Below, in pieces: positions 24,701 to 39,700 of a stretch of 64,000 bases of DNA. The notes under the pieces were generated by a model that was not told the origin of the DNA, searched no databases, and was given only the letters and a program-made list of their open reading frames with translations. Origin of the DNA: Aphrophora alni (Eukaryota; Arthropoda; Insecta; Hemiptera; Aphrophoridae); NCBI GenBank assembly GCA_963513935.1, contig OY740773.1, positions 102,285,291 to 102,349,290 of the forward strand, in the 5' to 3' direction. The first letter of the stretch is position 1. The number at the start of each line of letters is the position of its first letter. A program made the translations under genes and the position numbers.

Positions 24701-27700
24701 AAATTGATATAGACAATTCAATTTGATCAAAAACTCCTCGAATGTAATAGACATTTTCTTACATTTCAATACATATGTCCTTTTATAAAGCAGTTAATTT
24801 AATTTAAATATTTTGGGACTTATTTTAGATTTGTTCCTTATTTTATGTGTATATATTTGTATTCTTTTTCTAAAGATTGGATAAAGCCGGCACTAACCCC
24901 AAACCCCGAGATTAAGAACTCTTAAAAGATGAAATTAAATATTGTTTATGTGTATATTTATAGATTCTGAGAAAGACAACATTGTGTTAATTAAACTGAA
25001 CAATTTCCGTCGATAAATATATAATTAAGATTTTGAAAAATAGACTGTTTTAAGAACTATTTATTCAATTCTGATTTTGAAGAAAATAATTTTGTAACTG
25101 TTTTTTATTGAAGTTATTTATTGTTATTAATAAATTTGAGAATTTAAACTTATTTCTTTCGTATAATTTCATTTCAGAGTTGTTGCAAATTTAACACTAC
25201 AAGGTAGAGCTTTTGTTTTGTTGTAAAATTTTACACCTCAACGTGAGGTTTTAATTAATCAATATTTTTCTTATCCACTAAATTTAAAATGTGTTTTAAG
25301 TTCTGAAATATTTCGTAAACACTCATTTTGTTTTAATTGAGTAACCAAACAATTATGATCATCAAACTTGAGACATAAACTTGTAACATATCTTGTAAGA
25401 ACCTTTGTTCTGAATTGTCTTCTCAGAGATTCAATAATTTAATCTTCTATTCTTTACAGGTGTGGTACATCCTCGCCATGTTGTCCGTTGCGCTACAGCT
25501 CGACTGTTTTCATTTGCTATTAGTAATGTAGGTGAATCTATGACAACCAATCGTATTGTACCTGCTCTTATTACACTTGCCAATGATCCTGAAATGTAAG
25601 TACTATAATATCGTTGTCGATAGGTTTTTGTGTGCATTTTCTTAACTTCCATGATTTATTATTGTTATACTCATTTTTTTTTTTTTTTTTTTTTTTTTTA
25701 AGTAAGAACTGTTTTGTCATACAACAGTACTTATTACCCTTAGATAAAAGCAAAATTTTCTCACAGAAGGCTACTAGATTAATATATTATTTTTAGATAG
25801 TCACCGTAGGAATTGAGCCACTTTTGTACAGTCGTGCATGAGGTTAACTTTATGATCTGGGAGGGTAGTAAAATATTTTTTATAGTTTTCTAAGTTAAAT
25901 TTGTACTTATTTTTCTAATAATTAATTGGAGATACTGAAAACATTGAAGTATATTCACTTTTGTATCTAGACTTGTTTGAAACTGTTTTTAATGTGTGAA
26001 TAATCACACAAGAGACAATAAGATCATCATCTTGAAATGGGTGTCCCAATCATGTATCTATTGAGGTCAGTGATTGCTTTGGGTGCTCTGTTACAAAACA
26101 ACTGACCTTGTCAGAAACTTTCTGTAGGTGTCCGAAAAGCCATCTAAGAAACATAGTTGAGTTGAAGACTGAATATGGAGATCTTTCGACTGAGATGAGA
26201 CTATATCGTTTATACAGAAGAAATTTATCTTATTCTCCAAGTCTGTTTTTTTAAATATATTTTGTTATAAATTTGATAAGAGTTGCTGTTTGATCTAATG
26301 GCTTGAACCTCGCCACATGTACAAGAAGAATCTAGATTTGATCACTGTGGGAGCCTTTTATTTCACGTAGTCTTTGATTGAATCATTATCATCCTTTCTT
26401 ATTAGGTTTCTCTTGATCAAGTATTTTCTGATCCTGATGCAATTAGAGTATTCAAGGGATAAGGGATTTTTATTTTATGCTCGTTTTCCTTTTTTTTTTT
26501 TTATAAAGTGATGGTGACCAAAAGGTTTTTCGCCTTTAAAGAACAAAGTAAAAATATATTTAATAGTGTCACATTATTTTGATTCTTTGTTAACAGTTCT
26601 GTGAAAACTGCCACCATACCAGTGTTTGGAACATTAATTATCAACTCCACCAACAAAGAGGTAATGTTCAACTGAAATTATTTAATATTCTTTATATTTT
26701 GTAATGCAAAAATATCTCCACCATTTTATTTCAGTAACAAATGTTTTTACAAAAAAGTAATTATATCTCAAACAACAAGGGTAATTTAATTTATAACTCT
26801 TTCAGTTCCTTTACTAAAGACGTCGAGAATTTTCTCAAAGATACAAGCAAGACAAGCCAGCCTATTTTTTAAAATAATTTGCACAGTTTAAAAAAATCAC
26901 CTGTTATTTATTATTATTTCCATATTGCCTTCCGAACTACTGATATAATTAATTAGTTAACATACCTTAATGTCAAAAGTAGTTCATTATTCTTAATAGT
27001 AGCTACAGCTGTTTCGCCTCAACATAAGGCATCATCAGGCTTAGCACACGTAAACAAACTAAAAACACGTTCACAACACAAAACTTGTTTGTATATAAAA
27101 ACACACACACACACACACACAAAATAGTAAACCGGGTTGGTTCTTGTTTTATTGTAAAAATAAAAATAAAAAGTTATTTTTCCTTGATGTGGCCACATCC
27201 TACAACTTCTAATGCTCTTGAATGACTGTTATTTATTCATTAATTTTATTGGTTTGTATAATTTGTTCACAGATAGTTAGTTTAAACAATATATAACATA
27301 TTTTATTATGAAATACAAAGTAGTTTCTATAAAATTTACATATCTTTAAAACCATTTTCTAAATTTTAAAATTTCTTATTGAATAACGCACAGTCAAAAT
27401 CACAAATCCAAATTTGTAGACTATACTATAGGGAATGTTACTAAATATATATACTAAATTCTATCAAGCTATCAATATAAATATAAAATGTATAAGGTTT
27501 TAACCGAAACATGTAAATAGTTTTTACACTATTCCACAATTTTGTACGTAAGTATCGACCACATCAAGGATGAAACATTTCAAAATAATGTTGTTTCAAT
27601 AAATAATCAATATTCCTTTCAAACACGAGAAGACACGCACGCCACCTACCGGGAAAAATGCACAACGGTAGCGAATTAAACAAAAGCCTAAAAATACTAG

Positions 27701-30700
27701 AGTACCGATCGGATAACTTCAAATAACGTGATTCCCCGAATTTTAACGTAAGCCTAGAATATACAATTTAGAGGCCTAAACTTCCATATTATCCAAATTA
27801 AATAACCCCGTAGCAAGATTAGAATTAAGATAGACAAAATCAATCGAAATTAAACACGAATTTTCAAAAACATTTACAATGGCCGAACCGGACCAGAGCG
27901 TCATAAATAATTAATTATAAAGAATACGACTATCGCTTCAACAAAACAAATATGGCCTATGGATTTAACGGATATTTTGACGTATAAGTTGTCACCTGAA
28001 CATACAAAGAAAACCTCAAAATTATTTAGTATTGATGATAAATACAACCAAAGTCCTATTTCAAAGATGGCGGAACAGACATAATATGTGACAGAAATCA
28101 AATAAGCCACACCCACCGATACAGCAATCACGTGACCAAAGTTTAGCCCACTAACTAATTTTTAAAGTGCGGGAAATTCCAACTAGTTTTTAGATTAAGA
28201 CCAAGGTGAAATCGTATTTAGGAATAAGATAGTTTAAATTTAAAGGAAGTTATTTGGAACCCCTCTTAGTATGTCTTCAACAAATTTAAATGTATACCAT
28301 AATAGTAGAGTCAACAGTCTTAAATGAAGTTCTTAACAACTTCCTGCTTAACAAATTAGGGTCATGTATTCATTTTCATCAGTGCTACTAATCTTAATCA
28401 AGATCACAAAAAATGGATAATGTTGAATCTCTATGGACGCTGTAACAATGATTTTTGGGAAGTTTTTAGTTGGGAGATCCCAAGCTTAATGGACGTTTCC
28501 TGACTCAGCTCCAATTTAAATAAGTGGAAAAGTATATTTAAATTTTCTATGGAGTGCTGAGAAGTAACACAAATTAAAAGTGATAAGTTACAGTTGAAAA
28601 TTCTCTAAAAATCTACCAAGGAGCATACATAATACAAGCTAGTTTCAACAACGTATTTGAGAACATTGGTGAGACCATTCCAATTTATCTATTTTTTAAA
28701 AGTCATCCTATATCCCCACTAATAGGCCTGTAATAATTTAAAAATTAGCTGAAGTACTTTTAATGTTATTAATTTATTAATTTGCTCGACTTTAGGGCGC
28801 CAGGTTTGCTTTAGCATACCAATTTAGAAAAAAGAATGAATTTAATTATTTATAAGATCTCTGGGGTCGTAGGCTCTTTTTACAGTGTACTTACAGTGGA
28901 TTTTGGTTTTAAATGAGAACACTTTGGCTGAAATGTTACAAAGAAAACATTTATTAAACATTCAAAGAAACATCCTACAAATATTATTAACCACAAAATC
29001 ATATTATAAATACTAGTTATCCTTTTAGTTTTAATAACAAATTATGAATTTATATTTCCTTTATTTCTTTCTTTCAAATTAATTAATTTTATCATCAAAA
29101 ATGCTTCTACAAATAAAATTGTTGCAACAGGAATTTAATCTATGAATTTTTTAGTAACTTTGTAGCTCTAAAAGAAAAATAAAAAGATTCTATTTTCATT
29201 ATTTAAAAATTTCATTTTACTATTATCTCCTCTAGTAATAATCTCCTAAATTCTCTTTAAATAGATAAACATTTACAAAAAAGTAATTTAAAACATAATA
29301 CAGGTTATTAATCAAACAGATAATATATAGCGTCTATACCACAACGCCGATCTAAATAAAAAACATTGTCTGTGTCCGAATGGAAAACTGATGTCCTACA
29401 AGTTGAAGTTCTACGGCTTGTAGAGGATTCTCCCTCGTTCAGAAGTTGTTTTCTCCAGTTGTTGAGAATATTCATAACTCGCGTACATAAACTATTGTCT
29501 TTTATGTTCCCACGTTATTGTCTTTGAAACACGCTAAACATGGATTCTTAGATACTTTCGATCTCTATTTGAGATAAAAAATCAAATGTACATTGTTCTA
29601 ATAGAACCTAGAAACTCTTTCTACGATTTTATTTCTCCAAACACTGGATTTTGACTTTTAAAAACACAACCTGTTCATTTTAAGCGGTAAACTCAACTTT
29701 TAGAAAACACATCTTGTCCCTTCAATCGCTGGACATAGAATGCGGTAGCCATGAGGCAAATTCTTACTTCCTTCCTTTTTAATTGGAAACCGGCTCTCGC
29801 CTCCTCCATAATTTGTTTCCGCTGTTGTACACAGTCCACACACCCCCTTCTCTTTACACATTTTATTAATTATTAATGATAACAAAAAACACTTGTACCC
29901 AATCACACAATACTAAAATTAAACATCTGTACATTTTAATTTATACCTACACTAAACATCGTAATTCATTATGTTGCCTTGAAAATCCATTTTACTTCCC
30001 CATCATAATTTGACGAAAGCTACGCTTTATTCATTAGCTTCTCCCACTCTCGTATTTTTAATCTCGCGCGTTTAACACTTATTACAAACTTGATTTTTCA
30101 CATTGTCACAAAAACCCCACAAATATTTGTATTTCAATACGTGTATTGCAATACAAAAATTTCTTATATATAAATTTCATCTCGAGAAAAAAATCTTAAT
30201 GGATGTTCAAGACATTTCATTTCAGAAGCTAAGGACTTCATGAAAAATAAGTATCACTAGTATACTTAAAATTAAGAAAGATTCTCTTTTCTTATAAAAA
30301 CTAAAAAAAACTATTTACTAAAAATCCTACTTTACTATCTCAATTTGTTTGAGTCATCATAACTCATAAAAAAAATATACGAATCAATTAGTGCTAAGCC
30401 TTATCTCTATTTATCCAATAAAACCCATCATCAGTTTCCTTTCCAACCTCGTTGGCTGAAACTTTCCATCAACATTTTTTTTTTTGTTGACAGGATCCCG
30501 TCACTCAAAGCTTATCTCCCAGACAGCCGTCTATATACTTTTTCTACGTCTCATCCTCTTTGCCAAGACGACATTTCTACATCCTTTGAAAATCTACCTT
30601 TGACTCTAGATATTCATCTGAATAATTCCTTCAACTTAATACAATTTAAATTTTAAAACCTCTCATTTTTAATTAACATTATTACAAATTTATTTACTTA

Positions 30701-33700
30701 TTATTCAAAATTACTTCAATTCACCTTAAAACTTTTTCAATTCAGACTTTACATTATTATTTATTTTAGTTTAAATCCAATAACTATTTATTCTTACTTA
30801 AAATCTCAATTCTCCTTTGTCTTGCTGGGATAACATGTTAACTACTGATTTTATAATTACAAAAACTCCTCTCTTCAACTAAAATTCAAAAATATAACAT
30901 CATTATTATCAAAAAAAAATAAAATTACTTACAAAACTCATCTATTTATTTCAAAATTACCTCTTTACGATTGTTTTGTCTCTCAGTATCCTATCTTAAA
31001 ATTATTTCCATCTTATCTTTCATATTTTAATAATCAAAGTTGCATTAATCCCCAAACAAAATTCTTCATAAAAAAAACTCCTTATTATTTACCTATATTC
31101 TTTCATAAATAATCTCCTTATTTCAACGTAGCTTCCTTTAAAAATCATAATAATCGTCGTTTATCCGCAGAATTCCTTAAATCTCCCTTTATTTCATTAA
31201 AATCGTCGCACATTTCCTTTATTTCATTAAAATCGTCGTATATTTTCTTTATTTCATCGCAGTACTCAAAAAACCTCTTAAAAACTGAAATTTACCATTA
31301 ATGCAACCTAACTACTCTTTTTATAAAAGCTTCTTAACAGAACAACTTCATTTTAAATACCACTTTACTCAACAATTCTGTAAAGTCATCATCTTCATAT
31401 AAAACTCAAAAATCTCTCATTTAAACTACTTCTTATTAAAATCTTCTTAATCATCTATTACTTGTATACAAAAAACTTCAAAAATTAAAAAAATTATCAT
31501 TGCTTTCCCAGCTAACACCTTATTTCATCAAAATCATCAAACACCTTTATCAAATAACTTCTCACAATCATCTATGGTTTTAAATTCAAACATTATTTAT
31601 TAAAAATCGTTAATTATTTATTTCATTTATAAATTTCATCAAAACCTCTCTTATCATTGTTAATCTATTACTCCTTCCTTTAAAAAACAAAAACTTAACC
31701 TCCTTCATTCCTTATTTAATCATCAAAAAAAACTTAAAAAACTTTATTATTATTTGTCTTGGCAAAACTCACATAAATTCTCAAACTTTAATCGACTTTT
31801 CTTTAATTTTCCACACCATAAATCACTTAAAACTAACAATTTTTTATCATTTTATTATTAAATAATTCTTAATGTTTAAAACATCAAACATACAACTTAT
31901 CGTTTTACAATTTAATATCTAATTACCTATTCTAATCAGCTAATCAACATTTTTACAATTTTATAAAACTTTTCGTTTCATTTCAAATAAAAACTCCCTT
32001 CCTGTCACGTCCGATTTATTTCTAGGCTTTGTTTCCTAACAAACCCCCTCCTTTCACCATGTAAGCATTGTCCTATTGTCCCTTGAAGACTTCCCTCAAC
32101 ATCTGTTTCTACTTGTTAGAATAGACCCAAAAAAAAACTTTTTCTATACCTATGAAAGTTTATGACACTCACAAACATAAGTCATTGTTTATGTTTTTTG
32201 CCCAAAATTACATGTGACAGAACTTTAAACAACTACGTTGGATTTTTTGATAAGTTTTCCAATTAACTCTAAATCACTACCTTCTAGAAATGATATCTTA
32301 GGCCTTGATCATATCACTTCTCGAACATAGCTACATCCTGCCTCGAAAGACAGTTCGCCTACCAAACTTTATATTTTTTTAATATAATCAAGAACTCCTA
32401 GTTCTCTCTTGAACTTCTTCTACTAAAATTCTGTATTTCTCAACACAAAATAAGAACTCTTTGTTCTTTAAAATTCTCAAAATTGTCAAAGTTTTAACTA
32501 TATTTCATTTACATGAGTTGTATGACAATTCTTTGTTTTTGTTTTTTGTTTTTTCTTATTTTATTTTTCAAAACTCGACCGGGGTTTATTATTGTCACAG
32601 CACTTGAATAATACTCCTCTGTACTAATAATAAAGCCCTGTCGAACGTCGATTAATAAAACCCTCCACGTTCCATTTTTATTTTGTTTTTTATTTATACC
32701 TTTTTTATTTGTTTTTTATGAATTTTTTGTTCATTTTATGCATTTTACCTCCCTTCTCACCTTCCTATCCTTCTGATGGTCTAATATTTTACATGCGTCC
32801 TTCTGATCACACTCTGAACTCTAACACAAAGTAACATGTTATGACCTCAAAATATGCAGTGGTTGAAATGCGATATCCCTACTCGATTCGAAATACCGCC
32901 CACTACACACTCTAAACCCACAACACACCTCTCGTGCAGTCCCGAAATTGCCTCATTTTCACAAATAAAACAATTTCTTTTACTACATAAACTCCTACCT
33001 CCTCCCAAATGTTCATGTACTCCTCAAATGCATCTACACGAAGAAAATTTTAACATTCATAAAAAATTTCATTCAAATCGTATCATCCGAAGTTGAAATA
33101 ATGTTTATTTTTACCAAGCTTATTACTAGCATCGTCGATTTTCTGTTTATGTAATCCTTTCTAGATGTTATTATTCAAATTCAAAAAGAAAATCTTATTT
33201 TTAAAATTTATTCTAAGTTCTTTACTTAGAAATTTTATATTTTATTCGATAAAAGTTATTCAAGTAATCTACTTTTGTTGTTATTTACTTTATTTAAAAC
33301 CAATTATCCTTTATTTAAGTAGTTTTTTATTTGAAAACGCAAGTTAATTTTCGATTATACGTCAAAAGTTTTTCATTTTCAGAACAATAATTCTGTCACA
33401 CGCTGTATCTCGTCTCAATGTCATGCAAAGAACTTATACCTGACTAAGGAATAAACAATTTCCCCTTTGTATATAGAGACGCAATTCTTTATCTGTTTAC
33501 TACTGATAAGAAGTGAACCTTTTGGTTCCAATTAGATTCAATCTCTCGTCATCTTATTGAATATTTTATATTGACGTTCTCAATATTCAATATTAACTCT
33601 GTCCATATTAGTCGTATGATTCCTTTTTAAACCAATAGATTATCATAGGCACGTAATGTAAATGTTGATATGTGGATATACAAACACTCACGTTTATCAA

Positions 33701-36700
33701 CTGATAAAACTTTCCGTCTTAACTCTAACAAATATCTAAACGTTTTCTAAAACTAAAACTTCTTAATCATACTAGCTTGGCTTATATTATTATTTATTAA
33801 TACTCATACTATTGTTATTTCAAACTATAGACTATACATTATTCAATTTTAAAACTACTTATTAACAGAATCTTAACTACTTTTTATTAATTATTCTTCA
33901 AAATCAAGTCCGTGTGTTTATAAAAATGTCTTTACATTTATATCCGTCGTTCCAAATTTCAATTGATTACAACAATTATAAATTATCCATTTTTTTCGAT
34001 GGTTCCCCGATTGGTGAAACATTTTAAAGTACATGATTGAATTTTTTAACACACTTTTAATGTTAAATACCTCTTCTAGCTTAGATAGTCTTTCTAGGCT
34101 AGTCTTTACAACAGACCCATTCCTAACAAAAGATTCCCCTTTGTTGACATTACACTTTTGTGTTGACGAAAACCTTTTCTCTTTCTCTTTCTCAGGCATA
34201 CCATCACCCCTTCTTCTCTCAAACATCTTAGAATCTACTGACCTAATTTCAACATCTGTTAGTTTGGGAATCCTCACCCCACCATTATCGTATATTACTG
34301 TAAAGTCTTCTTTTAATATTTCCTTTTTAAACTTGTATTCAAAGCTACTTTTTTCATAAAAACTTTTAATTTCTTGTTCTTGTATTCTAAAAACATTTCT
34401 AAATTCTAACATCGTGTATTTTTCAAAATCTACAGTCCTATGGTAAACTCGTCTTTTAAGATAAACAGCTGATTCCTTTATTATTAGATTATTTACCTTT
34501 ACTTTGTTTTTTGAATTAATTATACCTATTTCAACCCCACCACACTTGGTAACCCCATCATTTTTCTTAATTTCAACATTACCTGTTAACTGTTTTAAAT
34601 CATTGTTTTCAAAAGATTCATTTTGACTTATCTTAGGCCTATTCATTATTTTAATTTTTAATTTTTCTAACTCAAATTTACTGTTCATACTTTGCCCAAA
34701 CTTTTCTATTTCCCCCAACATCTTAGACTTAATCTGACTTAAACCATCATTTACAACACACTCATTCTTGCTTATGTTAGGCTTAACTATTGTCTCATTT
34801 TTTAATTTTTCTTGTTCTACTCCCTGATTCCAATTATCAAATTTATTATCTAAATCTTGCTTTGTTTCCAATCTACTTTGTTCAAATCTTTTATTCACAT
34901 CCTTTATTTCTTTCTTAAGTAATTCTAACATTTCCATTAAGCTTAAATTCTGATCTTCCTTTACCAAATTATTATCTTTATTCATTGAGTCACTTGAAAC
35001 CTTATTTATTTCATCTTGCTCAGTTATTCTAACCTGTTTAGCCCCTAGATTATTATTATTATTTGTACCCTCCATTTTTAGTTATTATTATTATTTACCT
35101 TTAGTTTTAAGTTTAAATTTTAATTACCAACATCATTACCCTAACCTGTTCATTATTATTAACATTGATATTTTCTAAATCCATTTTAATTTATTTTACT
35201 TAACACAACAGAATCTATTACTTAACCAACACAAATTTTTAAGAGAATCTTTCTTATTATTAATGATAGAGTCCTTACCTTGATTTTAAGAGTTCTCATT
35301 ACCAAAATCACTGTTTTTTTTTTCGACCATAAACGCCCCATTGTTGGGCCCAATTGTAATAATTTAAAAATTAGCTGAAGTACTTTTAATGTTATTAATT
35401 TATTAATTTGCTCGACTTTAGGGCGCCAGGTTTGCTTTAGCATACCAATTTAGAAAAAAGAATGAATTTAATTATTTATAAGATCTCTGGGGTCGTAGGC
35501 TCTTTTTACAGTGTACTTACAGTGGATTTTGGTTTTAAATGAGAACACTTTGGCTGAAATGTTACAAAGAAAACATTTATTAAACATTCAAAGAAACATC
35601 CTACAAATATTATTAACCACAAAATCATATTATAAATACTAGTTATCCTTTTAGTTTTAATAACAAATTATGAATTTATATTTCCTTTATTTCTTTCTTT
35701 CAAATTAATTAATTTTATCATCAAAAATGCTTCTACAAATAAAATTGTTGCAACAGGAATTTAATCTATGAATTTTTTAGTAACTTTGTAGCTCTAAAAG
35801 AAAAATAAAAAGATTCTATTTTCATTATTTAAAAATTTCATTTTACTATTATCTCCTCTAGTAATAATCTCCTAATTTCTCTTTAAATAGATAAACATTT
35901 ACAAAAAAGTAATTTAAAACATAATACAGGTTATTAATCAAACAGATAATATATAGCGTCTATACCACAACGCCGATCTAAATAAAAAACATTGTCTGTG
36001 TCCGAATGGAAAACTGATGTCCTACAAGTTGAAGTTCTACGGCTTGTAGAGGATTCTCCCTCGTTCAGAAGTTGTTTTCTCCAGTTGTTGAGAATATTCA
36101 TAACTCGCGTACATAAACTATTGTCTTTTATGTTCCCACGTTATTGTCTTTGAAACACGCTAAACATGGATTCTTAGATACTTTCGATCTCTATTTGAGA
36201 TAAAAAATCAAATGTACATTGTTCTAATAGAACCTAGAAACTCTTTCTACGATTTTATTTCTCCAAACACTGGATTTTGACTTTTAAAAACACAACCTGT
36301 TCATTTTAAGCGGTAAACTCAACTTTTAGAAAACACATCTTGTCCCTTCAATCGCTGGACATAGAATGCGGTAGCCATGAGGCAAATTCTTACTTCCTTC
36401 CTTTTTAATTGGAAACCGGCTCTCGCCTCCTCCATAATTTGTTTCCGCTGTTGTACACAGTCCACACACCCCCTTCTCTTTACACATTTTATTAATTATT
36501 AATGATAACAAAAAACACTTGTACCCAATCACACAATACTAAAATTAAACATCTGTACATTTTAATTTATACCTACACTAAACATCGTAATTCATTATGT
36601 TGCCTTGAAAATCCATTTTACTTCCCCATCATAATTTGACGAAAGCTACGCTTTATTCATTAGCTTCTCCCACTCTCGTATTTTTAATCTCGCGCGTTTA

Positions 36701-39700
36701 ACACTTATTACAAACTTGATTTTTCACATTGTCACAGGCCTAAGTAGCCTACTATCATAAACTTTGAAACATTAATACACAAAAGTGGAATAACTTTAAC
36801 AAATATCATACTAATTGAACTATTTTCTATATGTACACCGAGTATTCAGAAACATAGACTTTGTGAACAGTGTGATTGTTGTCTACCATCATTTCACCAC
36901 TCACCATTTATTTAAAAACTAATCGATTAATATTTTATTATTTTTTGTATCTTTGTCAATATGTGTATAATTACCCCACTTCCTTGACAAATTTGCCGCA
37001 CTGACCCTGTCCCGAGAGAAAGAAACTCAAATAATAATTAATAATATTCACCAAGATATAAACTTTAACTGATTGTGTTTTATTGTAATTGTATGTGTAG
37101 CCTATGTATATGAATTTTTCACGAGAAACAGACTCTGAGTGCTCTATTTTAAATAATTATGTGTTAAACCAATTCCTCCCAACCCGAGATAGTAAGACTC
37201 TAAAATGAACTAATGAAATCTTTCCTTTATGTTATATTTACATATGTTTATGAACTTTCCATAACCTCAGTGTAGTTAATAAGAGACATTTCCTTTTACA
37301 TCTCAATTGTTTGATAATTTATTTTTTTATGTTAACTTCAAAATGATTTTATATATGTATTCTACCGATTAAGTTCGAATGAACTCATAATTTTATTATT
37401 TGATGTTTCAAGACAATAAATGACTAATCTTTGTATTACAAATATTTTTAAATTTTTTTTATCAAGGTAAATGATTATATGAGTTAATAATATAACAATA
37501 TTTATAGAAATGAAGTTAAGTTATCATTCATTTCAAAATGGCGCCCAACGTATTGGCAATTTGTCAAGGAAGTCTTTCCCAACCAAATAACTTCTTTTAA
37601 AAATAATTTTATGTTAGTTTTAAGATATATATTTTGTGTTGTATTTTGTGTACCGATATATTATTACTAAATATTAATATGGATAATCAATCAGGATACA
37701 ACTTAAGAAAAAACATTACGCGGACACAAAAGGCTATAGAGTCTCACGGTTTGTCGGACCCATCTTCGTTGCGCCGATTAGAAGACGTGACCGCGGGTCA
37801 AGAAATAAGTGAAGAAGTCGTAGCGCTGGAAGGGCCGCGGATCGTTGAAGAATCGGGTCAACCAACAACCGTAATAATTGAAGAAGAAGAAGAAGAATAC
37901 GGCGAAAATATACAGACATATACCGACCGTGAAAACATCGAAATGACGAGCGACGTGAAGACCAGCCAAGAACCGCAAAGCCATACCATAAATCTCGACC
38001 AATTAATGATGTTTATGAAGAAACAATTCGAGGATCAGGACAAGCGCTCTAAGGAAATCAAATTAGAACTGAATCAAATTAACCAACGATTCGATGGCCA
38101 GGAAGAACGTTTTTCTAAGGAATTAAAACAAAACTCCCTAGAAATAAAACAGGAATTGAGCCGAATTAACAAACGGTTCGAGACCCAGGACAAGAAAATC
38201 GACAAAGTACAAGAGGACTGTCGGTTTCAAACCGAACAGGTGAAGGAGTTTGTAATCGACTTGAATCAACGAACCAGGGAAGAGACACACCAAGAGCTGG
38301 AACAAATAACCCAGAAAATTGCTGAGCAAAATTCAAGACAACAGGAGGGAATAGACAAAAACAAGGAGACAAGTTTAGAACAAGAGCGACAGATAACATC
38401 TTTAGAACGATTGGTCAACGATAACAAGGCGAGAATGGAAACCCTCGAGGACAAGATTCAGAAAAACTCACCCACAGCACCACCCAACATATATGTCACC
38501 TGTGGAAGTACCACCAATGGAATAATCGATAATAACGTTCCAAAATTTCATGGCAGGGAGCACAATCCAACTGAACACCTCAACAGGATCCGTAAATTTT
38601 ATGAGCGGAGGACAACTCAAAATAACACCACCGATCCAAACATCCAGCTGATCGACATCCTGGAGTTATGCCTAGAACATCATGCGGCGAGATGGTTCAG
38701 TTTGGTCAGAGACGACATACACTGCTGGGAAGAGTTCAAAGAAGTCTTTGAGAAAAAATATTGGAGCAGGGAAGTGCAACGCGGAATCCGGCACAGAATG
38801 GAAACAGAAAAGTATCAAAGGAATGGCAAACTCAGTAGGGCCGAATATTTTACTGAGCGAGTCATAACTTTGAAGTCAATGCAACCACCACTCTCTGAGG
38901 ATGAGATTATAACCTGTTTGGCGGATCATTTCGAGGAATTGATTCAAGATGCACGAAGGGTCCAACGCATCGAAACAATCCTGGACTTCGAACTCCTGTT
39001 GCAAAGGGAGGACTTAAAAGATGTTTATACGCGAGAAAGGAGGAACCAGAATTTGACTACTGCACCTTCACCGAGAACACGATTCACACCAAGGGAACAA
39101 CCAGTTGGGTCGAACAATAATTTCCACTTTAGACCATCAACACAGTTCCAAAATTATCGACCTCCACCTTTTCATCAACAAAATCACCGACCTCCGCCTA
39201 GACCATTTAATTCAAACAGAAACCCTCCAGGAAATTATCAACCTCCATATTGAACAGATCGACAATTTCAACCTCCGCAGAACAGAGGAAACCAGCCCCA
39301 AATAAGACGAGATAACCTTCCTAGGAGTTCACGGCCTAGAAACCAGCAGTACCCGACACAGGAACAGATAAACGTGTGCCACACCATTGCTGAAACTGTG
39401 CCCACGAGTAATCGTCCTGAATTGAGCTCAGCAACGGAAGTGTCTCAGCAGGAAAACTGCCGAGCACAGAAGATGTCATCGGCCAATTGAGCGACGAAAA
39501 CAACTCATCATCATCTGCGCTCAATAACATTAATACTGTGCGAAGACATGACCTCGGATTATGCAGGCCCACTATATCTAATCATAAATATATATATGTA
39601 CCGAATAATATGATTATAAGCAATATGTTTTGCGACAGAAATTTCTTGATAAATGAAGATAGTTACGAGTTAACAACGAGACCCGATACTCAGATTTTAC

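Larger units (their letters stand above)
28729..36736 (-). mobile_element. Element 2: pol-less gypsy-type LTR element nested in element 3
   Basis: Two 1382-bp LTRs (36736-35355 upstream and 30110-28729 downstream, read on the minus strand) with TGTGACAATG..ACA ends as in element 1, flanked by GGCC at 28725-28728 and 36737-36740. I noticed one A/T difference between them (29249 vs 35875 area). Its leader, primer-binding site, splice-donor motif, 3' noncoding region, palindrome and polypurine tract all correspond to element 1. All of pol and the capsid part of gag are gone. A 385-codon ORF stands in their place. It can only move using proteins of a relative. Confidence 0.92.

Noticed and set aside
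27013..27122. CRISPR-like or satellite array near the (CA)n tract
   Set aside because: Only a simple dinucleotide repeat; no spaced direct repeats, and the window is eukaryotic.
29700..29906. 68-codon sense ORF in both element 2 LTRs (also 36326-36532)
   Set aside because: Identity follows from LTR duplication. It is short, has no recognised domain and is absent from the related element 1 LTR.
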